Shown piece by piece: positions 1 through 7,208 of a stretch of DNA of 9,221 nucleotides. This DNA comes from Bacteroidales bacterium (GTDB taxonomy: Bacteria > Bacteroidota > Bacteroidia > Bacteroidales > UBA932). Position 1 is the stretch's first letter, and each line of letters begins with the position of its first letter. The notes under the pieces were generated by a model. The model was given only the letters and a program-made list of their open reading frames with translations, made no database searches and had not been told where the DNA came from. The stretch lies in assembly GCA_016293535.1 (NCBI GenBank), contig JAEDEB010000072.1, forward strand, positions 1 through 9,221, given 5' to 3'. A program made the position numbers and the translations under genes.

Positions 1-3000
1 CCGTATTCGTCCATGCGGAAAGGCCCCGTGACCAGATATGGTACATGGGTGTAGTCGACCGTGAAGACGGTGTTGTCGAAATGACCTCCGCTGCTGCTTA
101 TTCTCAGCTTGTCGAGGGGCCCCTCCGCGTCGATGTTTCCGGAAATCGTTCCTGTCATTGCGCTGAATACACCGTGCATGAACGGGGTTGCGATTCCTAT
201 GTCGAAGCCCTTGAGCCTGGTTGAGAGCTCTGCTTCCCTGATGGAAGGGGTATAGGTGCCGCTGATGTCAAAACTGCGGCTGTTCGTCGCTGCGAGATCG
301 AAGCGCTTGAACTCCTCATCCCATTTGCTGGATATTCCGACGGTCCCGAGGCTCGTCCCCGCGAAGGAGGTGGAGTCGCTGACTATGTCGATGAGAAATC
401 CCTTCTGCTGGCCTGCCTGCGGATGGGAAACGATGAGGGCTTCTCCTGTCGCATTGCCTTGTATCCCATATTCGAGCTTTCCTGTGAAAAGGTTGGCTAT
501 GGCGAGGCTGAAGTTCTCGAGCCGTACGGACAGAGTATCGTTCTTTTCCTTTGCCATCCCGCCGTCAATCAGGATTTCCTGCTCTCCCGAGGTGATGCGC
601 AGCCTGTCCACCTTCAGGTCAGGCCCGCTGAATTTCACTGTCGCCGGCATTATGCTCCACGTTGCCTCGCCTATGTTGAATCCGGACGGAAGTATGTCCA
701 CGGCCATATCCAGAGGGCCCTCATCTCTTCTGGAGAGCTTGCCACGGGCATATATTCCTCCGGATGCCTTGCTGTCCCCATCTCCGTCGCTTCGGAATCC
801 CACACCTATGTTGTCGGCTTCCGCAAACAGGGATATCGTGTTGTCCTTGAGCTGTACTGCGTTGAGGTTGATGTCCTCGCAGCTGACTTCGCCGTTGAGC
901 TTTCCGTTGGCATTGTCGAACGTAAGCCTGAGGTTTCTGAGATATTTCTCTCCTATGGCAAGGCGGCGGGAACTGATTTCCGCGTCCAGCCTTCCTCCGC
1001 TGTCAATGCGCAGCCTTCCCGAGCTGTTGTTGTCCACGAAGAGGCCCGGCTTGAAGAACGCAGTCACATCCTTCATATTCAGGCATTTGAACTGGAGCTC
1101 ATAGCGGTTCCCGCTCCATCTGTACCCGCCTTCCCTGAAGAGGGACGGCAGTTCGCGACGTGCGGTGATTCCCACAAGGTCGTTGACGAACTCGATGTAC
1201 GAGCCGGTGCCGAAATACGATGCCTCGGCAAAACTGGACGTGAGATTCGCCCTGTACTGACCCTCGGTCGACCTGGATGAGATATGGATGCTGCCTATGT
1301 TGTGGCGCTCGTCGTCATTTGTCAGCCTTATGTTGTTGACGTCTATGCTTCCCAGCAGTATGCCGCGGCCGGTACGGTTGAAGTTGGCATTGGTCGTGAG
1401 GCTGAGTGTTGAATTCTCGCGCTGGTCGAAGTTCAGGGCATGGAGGTCGGCGTGGCCTATGTTCGCATAGAACTGGTACAGGGCGTTGTTGGTCTTCGGA
1501 GAGAAGGAGAAAATGCCCTGGAATAGGAAACTGAAGTTCGGGTCCTGGCTTATGATTCTTCCGTTGAACCTGCGGCTGGAGAGATTTCCCGTGGCAAGTA
1601 TCCTCGAATAGTCGTAGTTGTTTATGTTGAGCCTGCGGACGTTGAGGGTGTCGATGCTGACCTCGGGACCTTCCTTGCCGCGCATGCTGGCACGAAGGAC
1701 TGCATCCGCCGTGCACTCGTGAACCAGGTCCTTGCCCGTGAGACGGCTTACGTCCAGGTCATTGGTGGAAATCCTGCCTCCGATTCTGAGCAGGCTGTCC
1801 TTGATTGTCAGGTTGTTGACATCCAGGAGAGATGACAGGTTTCCGGCGTCGGAACTGAGCCCTATGTCAAGCCTGAGCCTGTCAGGCTTTCCCTTGACGC
1901 AGACGTTGAGCACTCCCCTGACCTTGGGAAGAGTGTCGGGCAGTTTGACCTTTCCTCCAGTTGCCTGCGCCACCAGACCTGCTATTCCCGAGGTGCTGGT
2001 CCGGCAGTTCCTGAGATCCACGTCGAGATGGAATTTGTCCTTGTCGGTCAATGATGTGAATCTTCCTGTCATGCCGGTGCTGAAGTCGTGTCCCACCGTG
2101 CTTACCCTCATCTTCCCTATCTCGAAATCCTCCATTGTCCCGTGAAGTTCTCCTCTGGCGTCCAGAAGCAGGTCCACTCCGGAAAGCGATGAAATGAAAG
2201 GGGCCAGAGTCCTGGTGCTCAGCAGGCTGCCCGTCAGTTTCCCGTCGATGCGAACCTTGGAGGTGAAGGTACGGAAGTCGCCCGGCCTCTTGAAACTCAT
2301 CGAATAGTATTCGGCCCTGATGTCAGAGTATCTGTCCCTTATGTGTATGTTCTCCACAAGGGCCTGCCCGCGACCCACTGCAGTGCGTCCCGTGACCTCG
2401 CAAATCTCCACCCCGGACTTTTCCTTGAACGAGCAGCGGAGAAGCTCTCCGCTCATGATGCCCTTGCTCATCTTGAGGTTCTTCGCGTCCGCGTCTATCC
2501 CGGTCACCATCAGATCGCACCAGTCTATCCCTCCCGAGTACTTTGGATGATCGTTCCTGATGTTCTGCATCGAGTAGGTCATATTGCGCAGCCTCACTTC
2601 CTCGATGAAAAACAGTTCCTTCCTGTTGTCCTTGGGATCTCCGTTGCTGCGTTTCAGCCCGAACATTCTCTGGAGGTTGACCAGAAGTCCCTTCTGCTCG
2701 ATCACGAGGTTGAAGCGCCCGTCGCGTACGAGTACCCTCGAGAAATGTATGCCCTCGTGTTTGAAAAGGCCCTTCAGGGAGAACTGGGCCACTATGGTTC
2801 CGGCTCTGAACAGGGTGTCATATACGGGATAGACATAATCTTCACCGTGGCATTTCCTGAAGTCGGCGAGTACTGTGTCCGAAGGCTGCTGGGGATTCTT
2901 GTCAGTAAGGGCGAAATCCCTTATTATCAATGTGTTGAAAGGTCTGAAATGGACTTTGGAAAAGGAGATGGAAGCATCTTTTCCCTCAAGGAAACGCTCC

Positions 3001-3119
3001 TGGGCATAATCAAGGAGCCTGCCCTGTGCAAATGGAGTCTGCAACAGCAGCAGGGCCGCCGCTGTCAGCGTGGCCAGGACGACGAAAATGTGGGCGATTA
3101 TGCGTGCAGCCTTGTTCAC
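1..3119 (-). CDS. tamB: TamB-like translocation/assembly module protein, C-terminus beyond the window
   Basis: The minus strand is open without a stop from a GTG at 3119-3117 to the left edge, about 1039 codons. The protein starts with a short basic segment (VNKAARII) and one hydrophobic stretch at about residues 7-32, an uncleaved-anchor or signal pattern that puts the rest in the periplasm. What follows is a long run of alternating hydrophobic/polar beta-strand-like sequence rich in Asn, Asp, Gly and Ser, as in AsmA/TamB proteins. Near the left edge, a G-x-I-x-A-x-G-P-L-D segment and then FTVDYTHVPY resemble the start of the TamB C-terminal (DUF490) domain. The family is thought to form a hydrophobic groove between inner and outer membranes that assists outer-membrane protein assembly or lipid transport. 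GTG was chosen because an in-frame TAA lies six codons upstream, no ATG lies between, and the anchor helix follows directly. It is divergent from tsaD. Family assignment is from sequence style plus the end motif; the decisive domain is mostly outside the window. Confidence 0.82.
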   Translation of the reverse strand, partial: MNKAARIIAHIFVVLATLTAAALLLLQTPFAQGRLLDYAQERFLEGKDASISFSKVHFRPFNTLIIRDFALTDKNPQQPSDTVLADFRKCHGEDYVYPVYDTLFRAGTIVAQFSLKGLFKHEGIHFSRVLVRDGRFNLVIEQKGLLVNLQRMFGLKRSNGDPKDNRKELFFIEEVRLRNMTYSMQNIRNDHPKYSGGIDWCDLMVTGIDADAKNLKMSKGIMSGELLRCSFKEKSGVEICEVTGRTAVGRGQALVENIHIRDRYSDIRAEYYSMSFKRPGDFRTFTSKVRIDGKLTGSLLSTRTLAPFISSLSGVDLLLDARGELHGTMEDFEIGKMRVSTVGHDFSTGMTGRFTSLTDKDKFHLDVDLRNCRTSTSGIAGLVAQATGGKVKLPDTLPKVRGVLNVCVKGKPDRLRLDIGLSSDAGNLSSLLDVNNLTIKDSLLRIGGRISTNDLDVSRLTGKDLVHECTADAVLRASMRGKEGPEVSIDTLNVRRLNINNYDYSRILATGNLSSRRFNGRIISQDPNFSFLFQGIFSFSPKTNNALYQFYANIGHADLHALNFDQRENSTLSLTTNANFNRTGRGILLGSIDVNNIRLTNDDERHNIGSIHISSRSTEGQYRANLTSSFAEASYFGTGSYIEFVNDLVGITARRELPSLFREGGYRWSGNRYELQFKCLNMKDVTAFFKPGLFVDNNSSGRLRIDSGGRLDAEISSRRLAIGEKYLRNLRLTFDNANGKLNGEVSCEDINLNAVQLKDNTISLFAEADNIGVGFRSDGDGDSKASGGIYARGKLSRRDEGPLDMAVDILPSGFNIGEATWSIMPATVKFSGPDLKVDRLRITSGEQEILIDGGMAKEKNDTLSVRLENFSLAIANLFTGKLEYGIQGNATGEALIVSHPQAGQQKGFLIDIVSDSTSFAGTSLGTVGISSKWDEEFKRFDLAATNSRSFDISGTYTPSIREAELSTRLKGFDIGIATPFMHGVFSAMTGTISGNIDAEGPLDKLRISSSGGHFDNTVFTVDYTHVPYLVTGPFRMDEY

Positions 3120-3142
3120 TTGGGCAGAATGCGTTTAACTTA

Positions 3143-3150
3143 CAAAATTA
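3143..3150 (-). promoter_or_regulatory. -7 promoter element for the tamB-like gene
   Basis: Read on the minus strand this is TAATTTTG, matching the Bacteroidota -7 consensus TAnnTTTG. It ends 23 nt before the GTG start, which would give a leader of about 20 nt. I see no convincing TTTG -33 box. The flanking bases TGC before and T after are identical to those at the M64 peptidase promoter. This is a consensus match only. Confidence 0.5.
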
Positions 3151-3171
3151 GCATTTTTCCGGATTCGTCCG

Positions 3172-3179
3172 TATTTTTG
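3172..3179 (+). promoter_or_regulatory. -7 promoter element for tsaD and the following oxidoreductase gene
   Basis: TATTTTTG fits TAnnTTTG and ends 9 nt before the tsaD ATG. If it is used with normal Bacteroidota spacing, transcription would start only a few nucleotides before the start codon, giving a nearly leaderless message. No clear -33 TTTG box lies at the expected distance. This is a consensus match and inference. Confidence 0.45.
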
Positions 3180-3188
3180 CGGCTTGAT

Positions 3189-4223
3189 ATGGAAGCTGGA
3201 AACATAATACTCGGTATAGAATCTTCCTGCGACGATACTTCGGCAGCGGTAATCAGGGACGGTTATCTGCTTTCCAATGTACTCGCGAGCCAGGACGTGC
3301 ACAAATCCTACGGCGGAGTGGTCCCTGAACTGGCATCCCGCGCTCATCAGCTCAATATTGTTCCTGTTGTGAGCGAGGCGGTGAACAGGGCGGGCATATC
3401 ACTCTCCGACATTACTGCGATAGCCTTTACCCGCGGCCCAGGCCTTCTGGGTTCTCTGCTGGTGGGAACATCCTTCGCCAAGGGGCTGGCAATAGCCTTG
3501 AACCGCCCTCTTGTCGAGGTGAACCATCTTCAGGGACATGTGCTTGCGAATTTCATCCGTCAGTATGACAGGGAGAACCGCGTGCCCGAATTCCCATACC
3601 TCTGCCTGCTCGTGTCGGGAGGAAATTCCCAGATAGTAAGGGTCAACGGTCCCCTCGACTTCGAAATTCTCGGACAGACCATAGATGACGCGGTGGGGGA
3701 GGCCTTTGACAAGTGTTCCAAGATGATGGGTCTGGGCTATCCCGGAGGTCCGGTGGTGGACAGGCTTGCAAAACTGGGCAATCCGGAAAGGTTCAAGTTC
3801 GCCAAACCCCACGTTCCCGGTCTGGACTACAGTTTCAGCGGCATAAAGACCTCTCTTCTCTATTTCGTAAGGGACGAGATTGCAAAGGATCCGGACTTTA
3901 TGGAAAAGAACAAGGAAGATATTTGCGCCAGTTTCCAGAAAGCGCTGATAGACATACTGATGGACAAGCTCATCAAGGCGGTCAAGCAGACGGGTATCCG
4001 TCAGGTTGCCATAGGAGGAGGAGTCTCGGCCAACAGCGGTCTCCGCAGCAGGATAGAGGAGGAGGGACGCAGGCGCGGCTGGACGACCTATCTGCCGGAG
4101 TTCAAGTTCACAACGGACAATGCTGCGATGATAGCCATTGCGGGACTGTTTCATTATCTCCACGGAGAGCGGACTGGACTGGATGTCGCTCCGGTGTCGA
4201 GGATGGCGGATTTCAACAGATAG
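3189..4223 (+). CDS. tsaD: tRNA N6-threonylcarbamoyladenosine (t6A37) transferase subunit TsaD
   Basis: TsaD transfers the threonylcarbamoyl group from TC-AMP to A37 of ANN-decoding tRNAs, together with TsaB and TsaE in the cytoplasm. The 344-residue product has the usual family length. Visible hallmarks are the ASKHA-fold N-terminus with IESSCDDTS at residues 10-18, GGVVPELASRAH at 42-53, the metal-binding pair His113 and His117 in VNHLQGHVLA, a GGGVSANSGLR phosphate-loop segment in the C-terminal half, and the third metal ligand Asp310 in TTDNAAM. The frame is open far upstream (to 2343), but that part is antisense to the TamB-like gene and has no TsaD similarity. The ATG at 3189 puts the conserved ILGIESSCDDTS at the expected distance from the N-terminus. 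All key residues are present, so the enzyme should be active. It is divergent from the TamB-like gene and heads a likely two-gene operon. Confidence 0.98.
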   Translation: MEAGNIILGIESSCDDTSAAVIRDGYLLSNVLASQDVHKSYGGVVPELASRAHQLNIVPVVSEAVNRAGISLSDITAIAFTRGPGLLGSLLVGTSFAKGLAIALNRPLVEVNHLQGHVLANFIRQYDRENRVPEFPYLCLLVSGGNSQIVRVNGPLDFEILGQTIDDAVGEAFDKCSKMMGLGYPGGPVVDRLAKLGNPERFKFAKPHVPGLDYSFSGIKTSLLYFVRDEIAKDPDFMEKNKEDICASFQKALIDILMDKLIKAVKQTGIRQVAIGGGVSANSGLRSRIEEEGRRRGWTTYLPEFKFTTDNAAMIAIAGLFHYLHGERTGLDVAPVSRMADFNR

Positions 4224-4235
4224 ATTGCGTATTCA

Positions 4236-5780
4236 ATGAAGGAAATCGAGATAGCCAAGAAGATAGGAAAGGAGCTTACTGATGAGGATGTGCTGCCGAT
4301 TGCGGCCAAAGCCTTGGGGGTAAAGCCCCGGATGGTGGGGGATTGGAAGGTGGTCCGCCGCTCGGTGGATGCCCGGCAGGATGTTCTCTACCGTTACCGC
4401 ATCGCTTGCGTGCGCATGGGAGAGAAGATGGACGAATACAGTCTCGAGGAATACAGGGACGTTTCCTCGGCAGAGCCTGTTGTCATAGTCGGCGCCGGTC
4501 CAGCCGGTATGTTCGCAGCCCTAAAGCTCCTCATGCGCGGTTTCAAACCGGTCATTCTCGAGAGGGGAAAGGACGTTCACGCGCGCAAGCGCGACATAGC
4601 CCGCCTCTCGACTCTCGGTGAGGTCGATCCCGATTCGAACTATTGTTTCGGCGAGGGCGGTGCCGGGACCTTCTCCGACGGAAAACTCTATACCCGCAGC
4701 AGCAAGAGGGGAGACATTCGTGAGGTGCTTCACCAGCTTGTGCTTTTCGGTGCGTCCGAGTCCATACTGACAGACGCCCATCCGCACATCGGCAGCGACC
4801 GTCTTCCCGTTGTGGTCGAGAACATACGCCGCTGCATAGTGGAGCATGGAGGCGAGTACCATTTCGATTCGAAGCTTACGGATATACGACGCCGCCCAGA
4901 CGGTTCGTATGCACTCGACGTGACCCGTGGAGACGGCTCGTCGGAAAGTTTTGTTTCCCGCAAGGTCATACTCGCGACCGGCCACAGCGCGCGTGACATA
5001 TACGAGCTCTTCCAGCGCAGGGGTTGGGCTCTCGAAGCCAAAGGCTTCGCCCTCGGAGTCCGTGTCGAACATCCGCAGTGGCTCATAAACAAGATTCAGT
5101 ATCACGGTAAATATCAGCCGTTTATGCCGACTGCGGAATACTCCTTTGTGACCCAGATCGAAGGAAGGGGCGTGTTTTCGTTCTGCATGTGTCCGGGCGG
5201 CATACTCGTACCTTCCTCGACTGCACCGGGAGAATTGGTGCTCAACGGAATGTCCAATTCGGCGCGCAATTCCAAATGGGCCAATGCCGGTGTCGTGGTA
5301 TCCGTCGAACCGGAGGACCTGCCGTCCTATGCCCATTTTGGCCCGCTTGCGTCCCTCGAGTTCCAGCGTGATGTGGAAAGGACGATGTACAATTTCAGCT
5401 CGAGCCTCAAGGCTCCTGCCCAGAGGATGATGGATTTCTGCCGCAGACAGCCTTCAGCCAATCTTCCGTCCACTTCCTATCATCCGGGTGCAGTGCCGGC
5501 TCCCCTTCACGAGCTGCTTCCGGAAAACATCTCGCTCCGGCTCAAATATGCCTTCCCATACGTGGGCAACAAGCTTATGCACGGGTATTATACGAATGAC
5601 GCCCTCCTTCTCGGTGTGGAGTCCAGGACTTCTTCTGCCGTCCGTATGCCCCGGGATCCCCAGACTCTGGAGCACATTGACCTTCCCGGCCTCTATCCCT
5701 GCGGGGAAGGCGCTGGTTATGCAGGCGGCATAGTCTCTTCCGCCCTTGACGGAATCAATTGCGCTTCGAAGATTCAGTAA
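4236..5780 (+). CDS. NAD(P)/FAD-dependent oxidoreductase of unknown substrate (COG2509-like)
   Basis: The 514-residue protein has an N-terminal small domain of about 80 residues containing RRSVDARQDVLYRY (41-54), typical of the uncharacterised FAD-dependent dehydrogenase family COG2509. A dinucleotide-binding Rossmann motif follows, VVIVGAGPAG at 82-91, with the acidic ribose contact ERG at 109-111. Next come GEGGAGTFSDGKL at 139-151, a second nucleotide-binding-type strand KVILATGHSARD in the middle, and the C-terminal FAD motif PCGEGAGYAGGI at 488-499. No membrane segment or signal peptide is seen, so a soluble flavoprotein is expected. The substrate is unknown for this family. The ATG lies 12 bp after the tsaD stop with no promoter or terminator between, so the two genes are probably co-transcribed. 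The gene ends 10 bp from the convergent M64 peptidase gene. Family placement is firm; biochemical role is not. Confidence 0.9.
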   Translation: MKEIEIAKKIGKELTDEDVLPIAAKALGVKPRMVGDWKVVRRSVDARQDVLYRYRIACVRMGEKMDEYSLEEYRDVSSAEPVVIVGAGPAGMFAALKLLMRGFKPVILERGKDVHARKRDIARLSTLGEVDPDSNYCFGEGGAGTFSDGKLYTRSSKRGDIREVLHQLVLFGASESILTDAHPHIGSDRLPVVVENIRRCIVEHGGEYHFDSKLTDIRRRPDGSYALDVTRGDGSSESFVSRKVILATGHSARDIYELFQRRGWALEAKGFALGVRVEHPQWLINKIQYHGKYQPFMPTAEYSFVTQIEGRGVFSFCMCPGGILVPSSTAPGELVLNGMSNSARNSKWANAGVVVSVEPEDLPSYAHFGPLASLEFQRDVERTMYNFSSSLKAPAQRMMDFCRRQPSANLPSTSYHPGAVPAPLHELLPENISLRLKYAFPYVGNKLMHGYYTNDALLLGVESRTSSAVRMPRDPQTLEHIDLPGLYPCGEGAGYAGGIVSSALDGINCASKIQ

Positions 5781-5790
5781 CTCGAATTTC

Positions 5791-7122
5791 CTACTTGGCT
5801 TCGACGGTGTTGAAGTCGATGATACGGCTGATTGCACGGCGGCAGACCGGACAGAACTGCGGCGCCTCGTTGGTCTTCATGCGACAGTTCACGCATGCAC
5901 GGTAAACTCCGCGGCTCATATAGCCGCCGCCCTCGTACAGACCGATGTGCTCGGCATCTTCCGACCAGTCCACAGGAGTTGGGAACGGCTGGGCGGTGTC
6001 GCTGATCATGTCCTTCCACTTGGATTCGAAGTCGGCGAGGGTCGTGAGGTTCTGTTCCCACGGTTCCGTACCTTTATAATAATAGTTTACGAACTGGTCG
6101 TCGTAGTAGTACTCGTCGCCGAGGGCACCGAAACTGTGGCCGAACTCATGGACCAGCACAGGCCTGAAGGTGGAATGGTGTGCGGAAGTCAGGGTGTAGG
6201 AGTTGTAAATTCCGCCTCCTCCGTAATTCTCGGTATTGGCGAGTATGATAAGATGCTCATAAGGAACTCCGCTCAGGGCATCGTGGAGCTTGAAGATTTT
6301 GAGGGTCGTAAGGTAACGCTCGGAATAGAAGGTGTCGAAACTCGAGCCCACGGCCGTGTCGTACCAAAGCCCTTCGTGCGGAATGCTGATTCCGCTGTCT
6401 CTGGACGGGATGAAGATAGCGACGAAATTGAACCTGTCCTTCATCGAACGGAAAGGCTCGTGTTCCAGAAGCGCATCCATGCCGTTTGCGGCATCTCTGA
6501 AGAAGGTTCTCATCTCCTTCTCCGAATACCCTTCAGAAACGAAGGCAATGTCTATCTTTTCTTCCGACTTTCCGCTGCGGAGCAGATATTTGTGCATGGG
6601 CGGATGTTGGCCGCTCCGGCGTATGAGAATGTCCGACGGATCAACGATATGGGTGTATGAGCAAATTTCGTTGTTGAACAGGTCGAAGAGAGTGACTCTG
6701 ACCTCAGCCTTTACTCCCGGCATGGGCACGAAGAAGCTGTTCTCGAAACTCTTTTTGATTCTCGAGGCTTCCTCGCTGGTCTGCCACTCCTGGAACAGGG
6801 TGGAAAATGAGTTGGTGTACAGGATTTTCCCTGTTGAGGCATCCCGCATTGTGATGTTTCCGTTTCCCAGTACCGGCACTTTGTCCATATTCACGCGTCT
6901 GCCGTACCAGCCGTCCGTTCTGCTCATCTGGCACAGTGAAACCTCAGCTGTTTTGTCTGTGCCCGTGAACATATAGTCGATGCGCAGGGTTTCGTTGATG
7001 AGCAGCCCCCTTTCGAACGCGTCCGGGCTTTCTGCAAGGAGGCCTGCGGAGAACAGGAGGGTGGCGGCAATCGTGGCACATGCCTTCAATGCCTGGGCGA
7101 AGGGGGTTCTTTCGTTTTTCAT
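5791..7122 (-). CDS. Secreted M64-family (IgA-peptidase-type) zinc metallopeptidase
   Basis: The 443-residue product begins MKNERTPFAQALK and then a hydrophobic stretch ending near FSAGLLA (24-30), a signal peptide probably cut just before ESPDAF. An N-terminal beta-rich domain (about 35-160) precedes the catalytic domain. The catalytic motif is HEFGHSFGALGDEYY at 325-339: His325 and His329 bind zinc, Glu326 is the catalytic base, and the downstream GDEY is the M64 signature. Upstream motifs IDIAFVSEGYSE (190-201) and DSGISIPHEG (242-251) also fit M64. The C-terminus has two CxxC pairs (410/413 and 424/427). The ATG at 7122 is preferred over a TTG at 7164 because it starts directly before the signal peptide and lies downstream of a good promoter element. 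Family members are exported proteases, some acting on IgA; the substrate here is unknown. The gene is divergent from mntP and convergent with the oxidoreductase gene. Confidence 0.93.
   Translation of the reverse strand: MKNERTPFAQALKACATIAATLLFSAGLLAESPDAFERGLLINETLRIDYMFTGTDKTAEVSLCQMSRTDGWYGRRVNMDKVPVLGNGNITMRDASTGKILYTNSFSTLFQEWQTSEEASRIKKSFENSFFVPMPGVKAEVRVTLFDLFNNEICSYTHIVDPSDILIRRSGQHPPMHKYLLRSGKSEEKIDIAFVSEGYSEKEMRTFFRDAANGMDALLEHEPFRSMKDRFNFVAIFIPSRDSGISIPHEGLWYDTAVGSSFDTFYSERYLTTLKIFKLHDALSGVPYEHLIILANTENYGGGGIYNSYTLTSAHHSTFRPVLVHEFGHSFGALGDEYYYDDQFVNYYYKGTEPWEQNLTTLADFESKWKDMISDTAQPFPTPVDWSEDAEHIGLYEGGGYMSRGVYRACVNCRMKTNEAPQFCPVCRRAISRIIDFNTVEAK
5799..5815. other. Short hairpin at the convergent gene ends
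   Basis: CTTCGAC, loop GGT, GTTGAAG can form a 7-bp stem (one G-U pair on the plus-strand RNA) inside the last codons of the M64 gene, 19 nt after the oxidoreductase stop. No T-tract follows on either strand, so it does not qualify as an intrinsic terminator. It could protect a 3' end or be chance. Confidence 0.2.
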
Positions 7123-7152
7123 GATATATGTATTGCCAAATCCGTTTCCAGA

Positions 7153-7160
7153 CAAAATTA
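7153..7160 (-). promoter_or_regulatory. -7 promoter element for the M64 peptidase gene
   Basis: On the minus strand this reads TAATTTTG, matching TAnnTTTG, and ends 30 nt before the ATG at 7122, predicting a leader of about 25 nt. With its neighbour base it forms one arm (7153-7161) of an exact 9-bp inverted repeat with the mntP element (7192-7200). No clear -33 box. Confidence 0.5.
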
Positions 7161-7192
7161 GCAATTTGGAAGATTACTTGTTTTGTTTTTCC

Positions 7193-7200
7193 TAATTTTG
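7193..7200 (+). promoter_or_regulatory. -7 promoter element for mntP
   Basis: TAATTTTG matches TAnnTTTG and ends 8 nt before the mntP ATG, so the message is predicted to be almost leaderless. TTTG at 7165-7168 is a possible -33 box but is 24 nt away, longer than the ~19 nt seen at rplS in this window. There is no room for a Mn-sensing yybP-ykoY riboswitch in such a leader. Confidence 0.5.
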
Positions 7201-7208
7201 CCGCAGTT

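Noticed and set aside
256..1280. Two long plus-strand open frames (256-1104 and 423-1280)
   Set aside because: They lie antisense to the continuous minus-strand TamB-like frame, overlap each other, and read as low-complexity Ser/Arg/Pro or mixed sequence without family features.
2343..3188. The tsaD frame stays open for 282 codons upstream, suggesting a fusion protein
   Set aside because: That part is antisense to the TamB-like gene, crosses the divergent promoter region, and is unneeded: the ATG at 3189 gives a normal-length TsaD starting just before its conserved N-terminal motif.
3399..4163. Minus-strand open frame of 254 codons inside tsaD
   Set aside because: It is a shadow of a gene whose every catalytic motif is on the plus strand; no recognisable domain.
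4521..5336. Minus-strand open frame of 271 codons inside the oxidoreductase gene
   Set aside because: It is antisense to a clear flavoprotein with no domain or start signal of its own.
5746..6660. Plus-strand open frame of 304 codons over the peptidase gene
   Set aside because: It is antisense to the HEFGH-containing M64 gene; its translation shows no family features.
7120..7164. TTG at 7164 as the peptidase start, giving 14 more residues
   Set aside because: The extension would be encoded by the promoter element and disrupts the signal-peptide layout; ATG at 7122 is immediately before the basic region of the signal peptide.
7123..7208. yybP-ykoY manganese riboswitch upstream of mntP
   Set aside because: The intergenic region is only 86 bp, AT-rich and occupied by two opposing promoters; no structured leader is visible.
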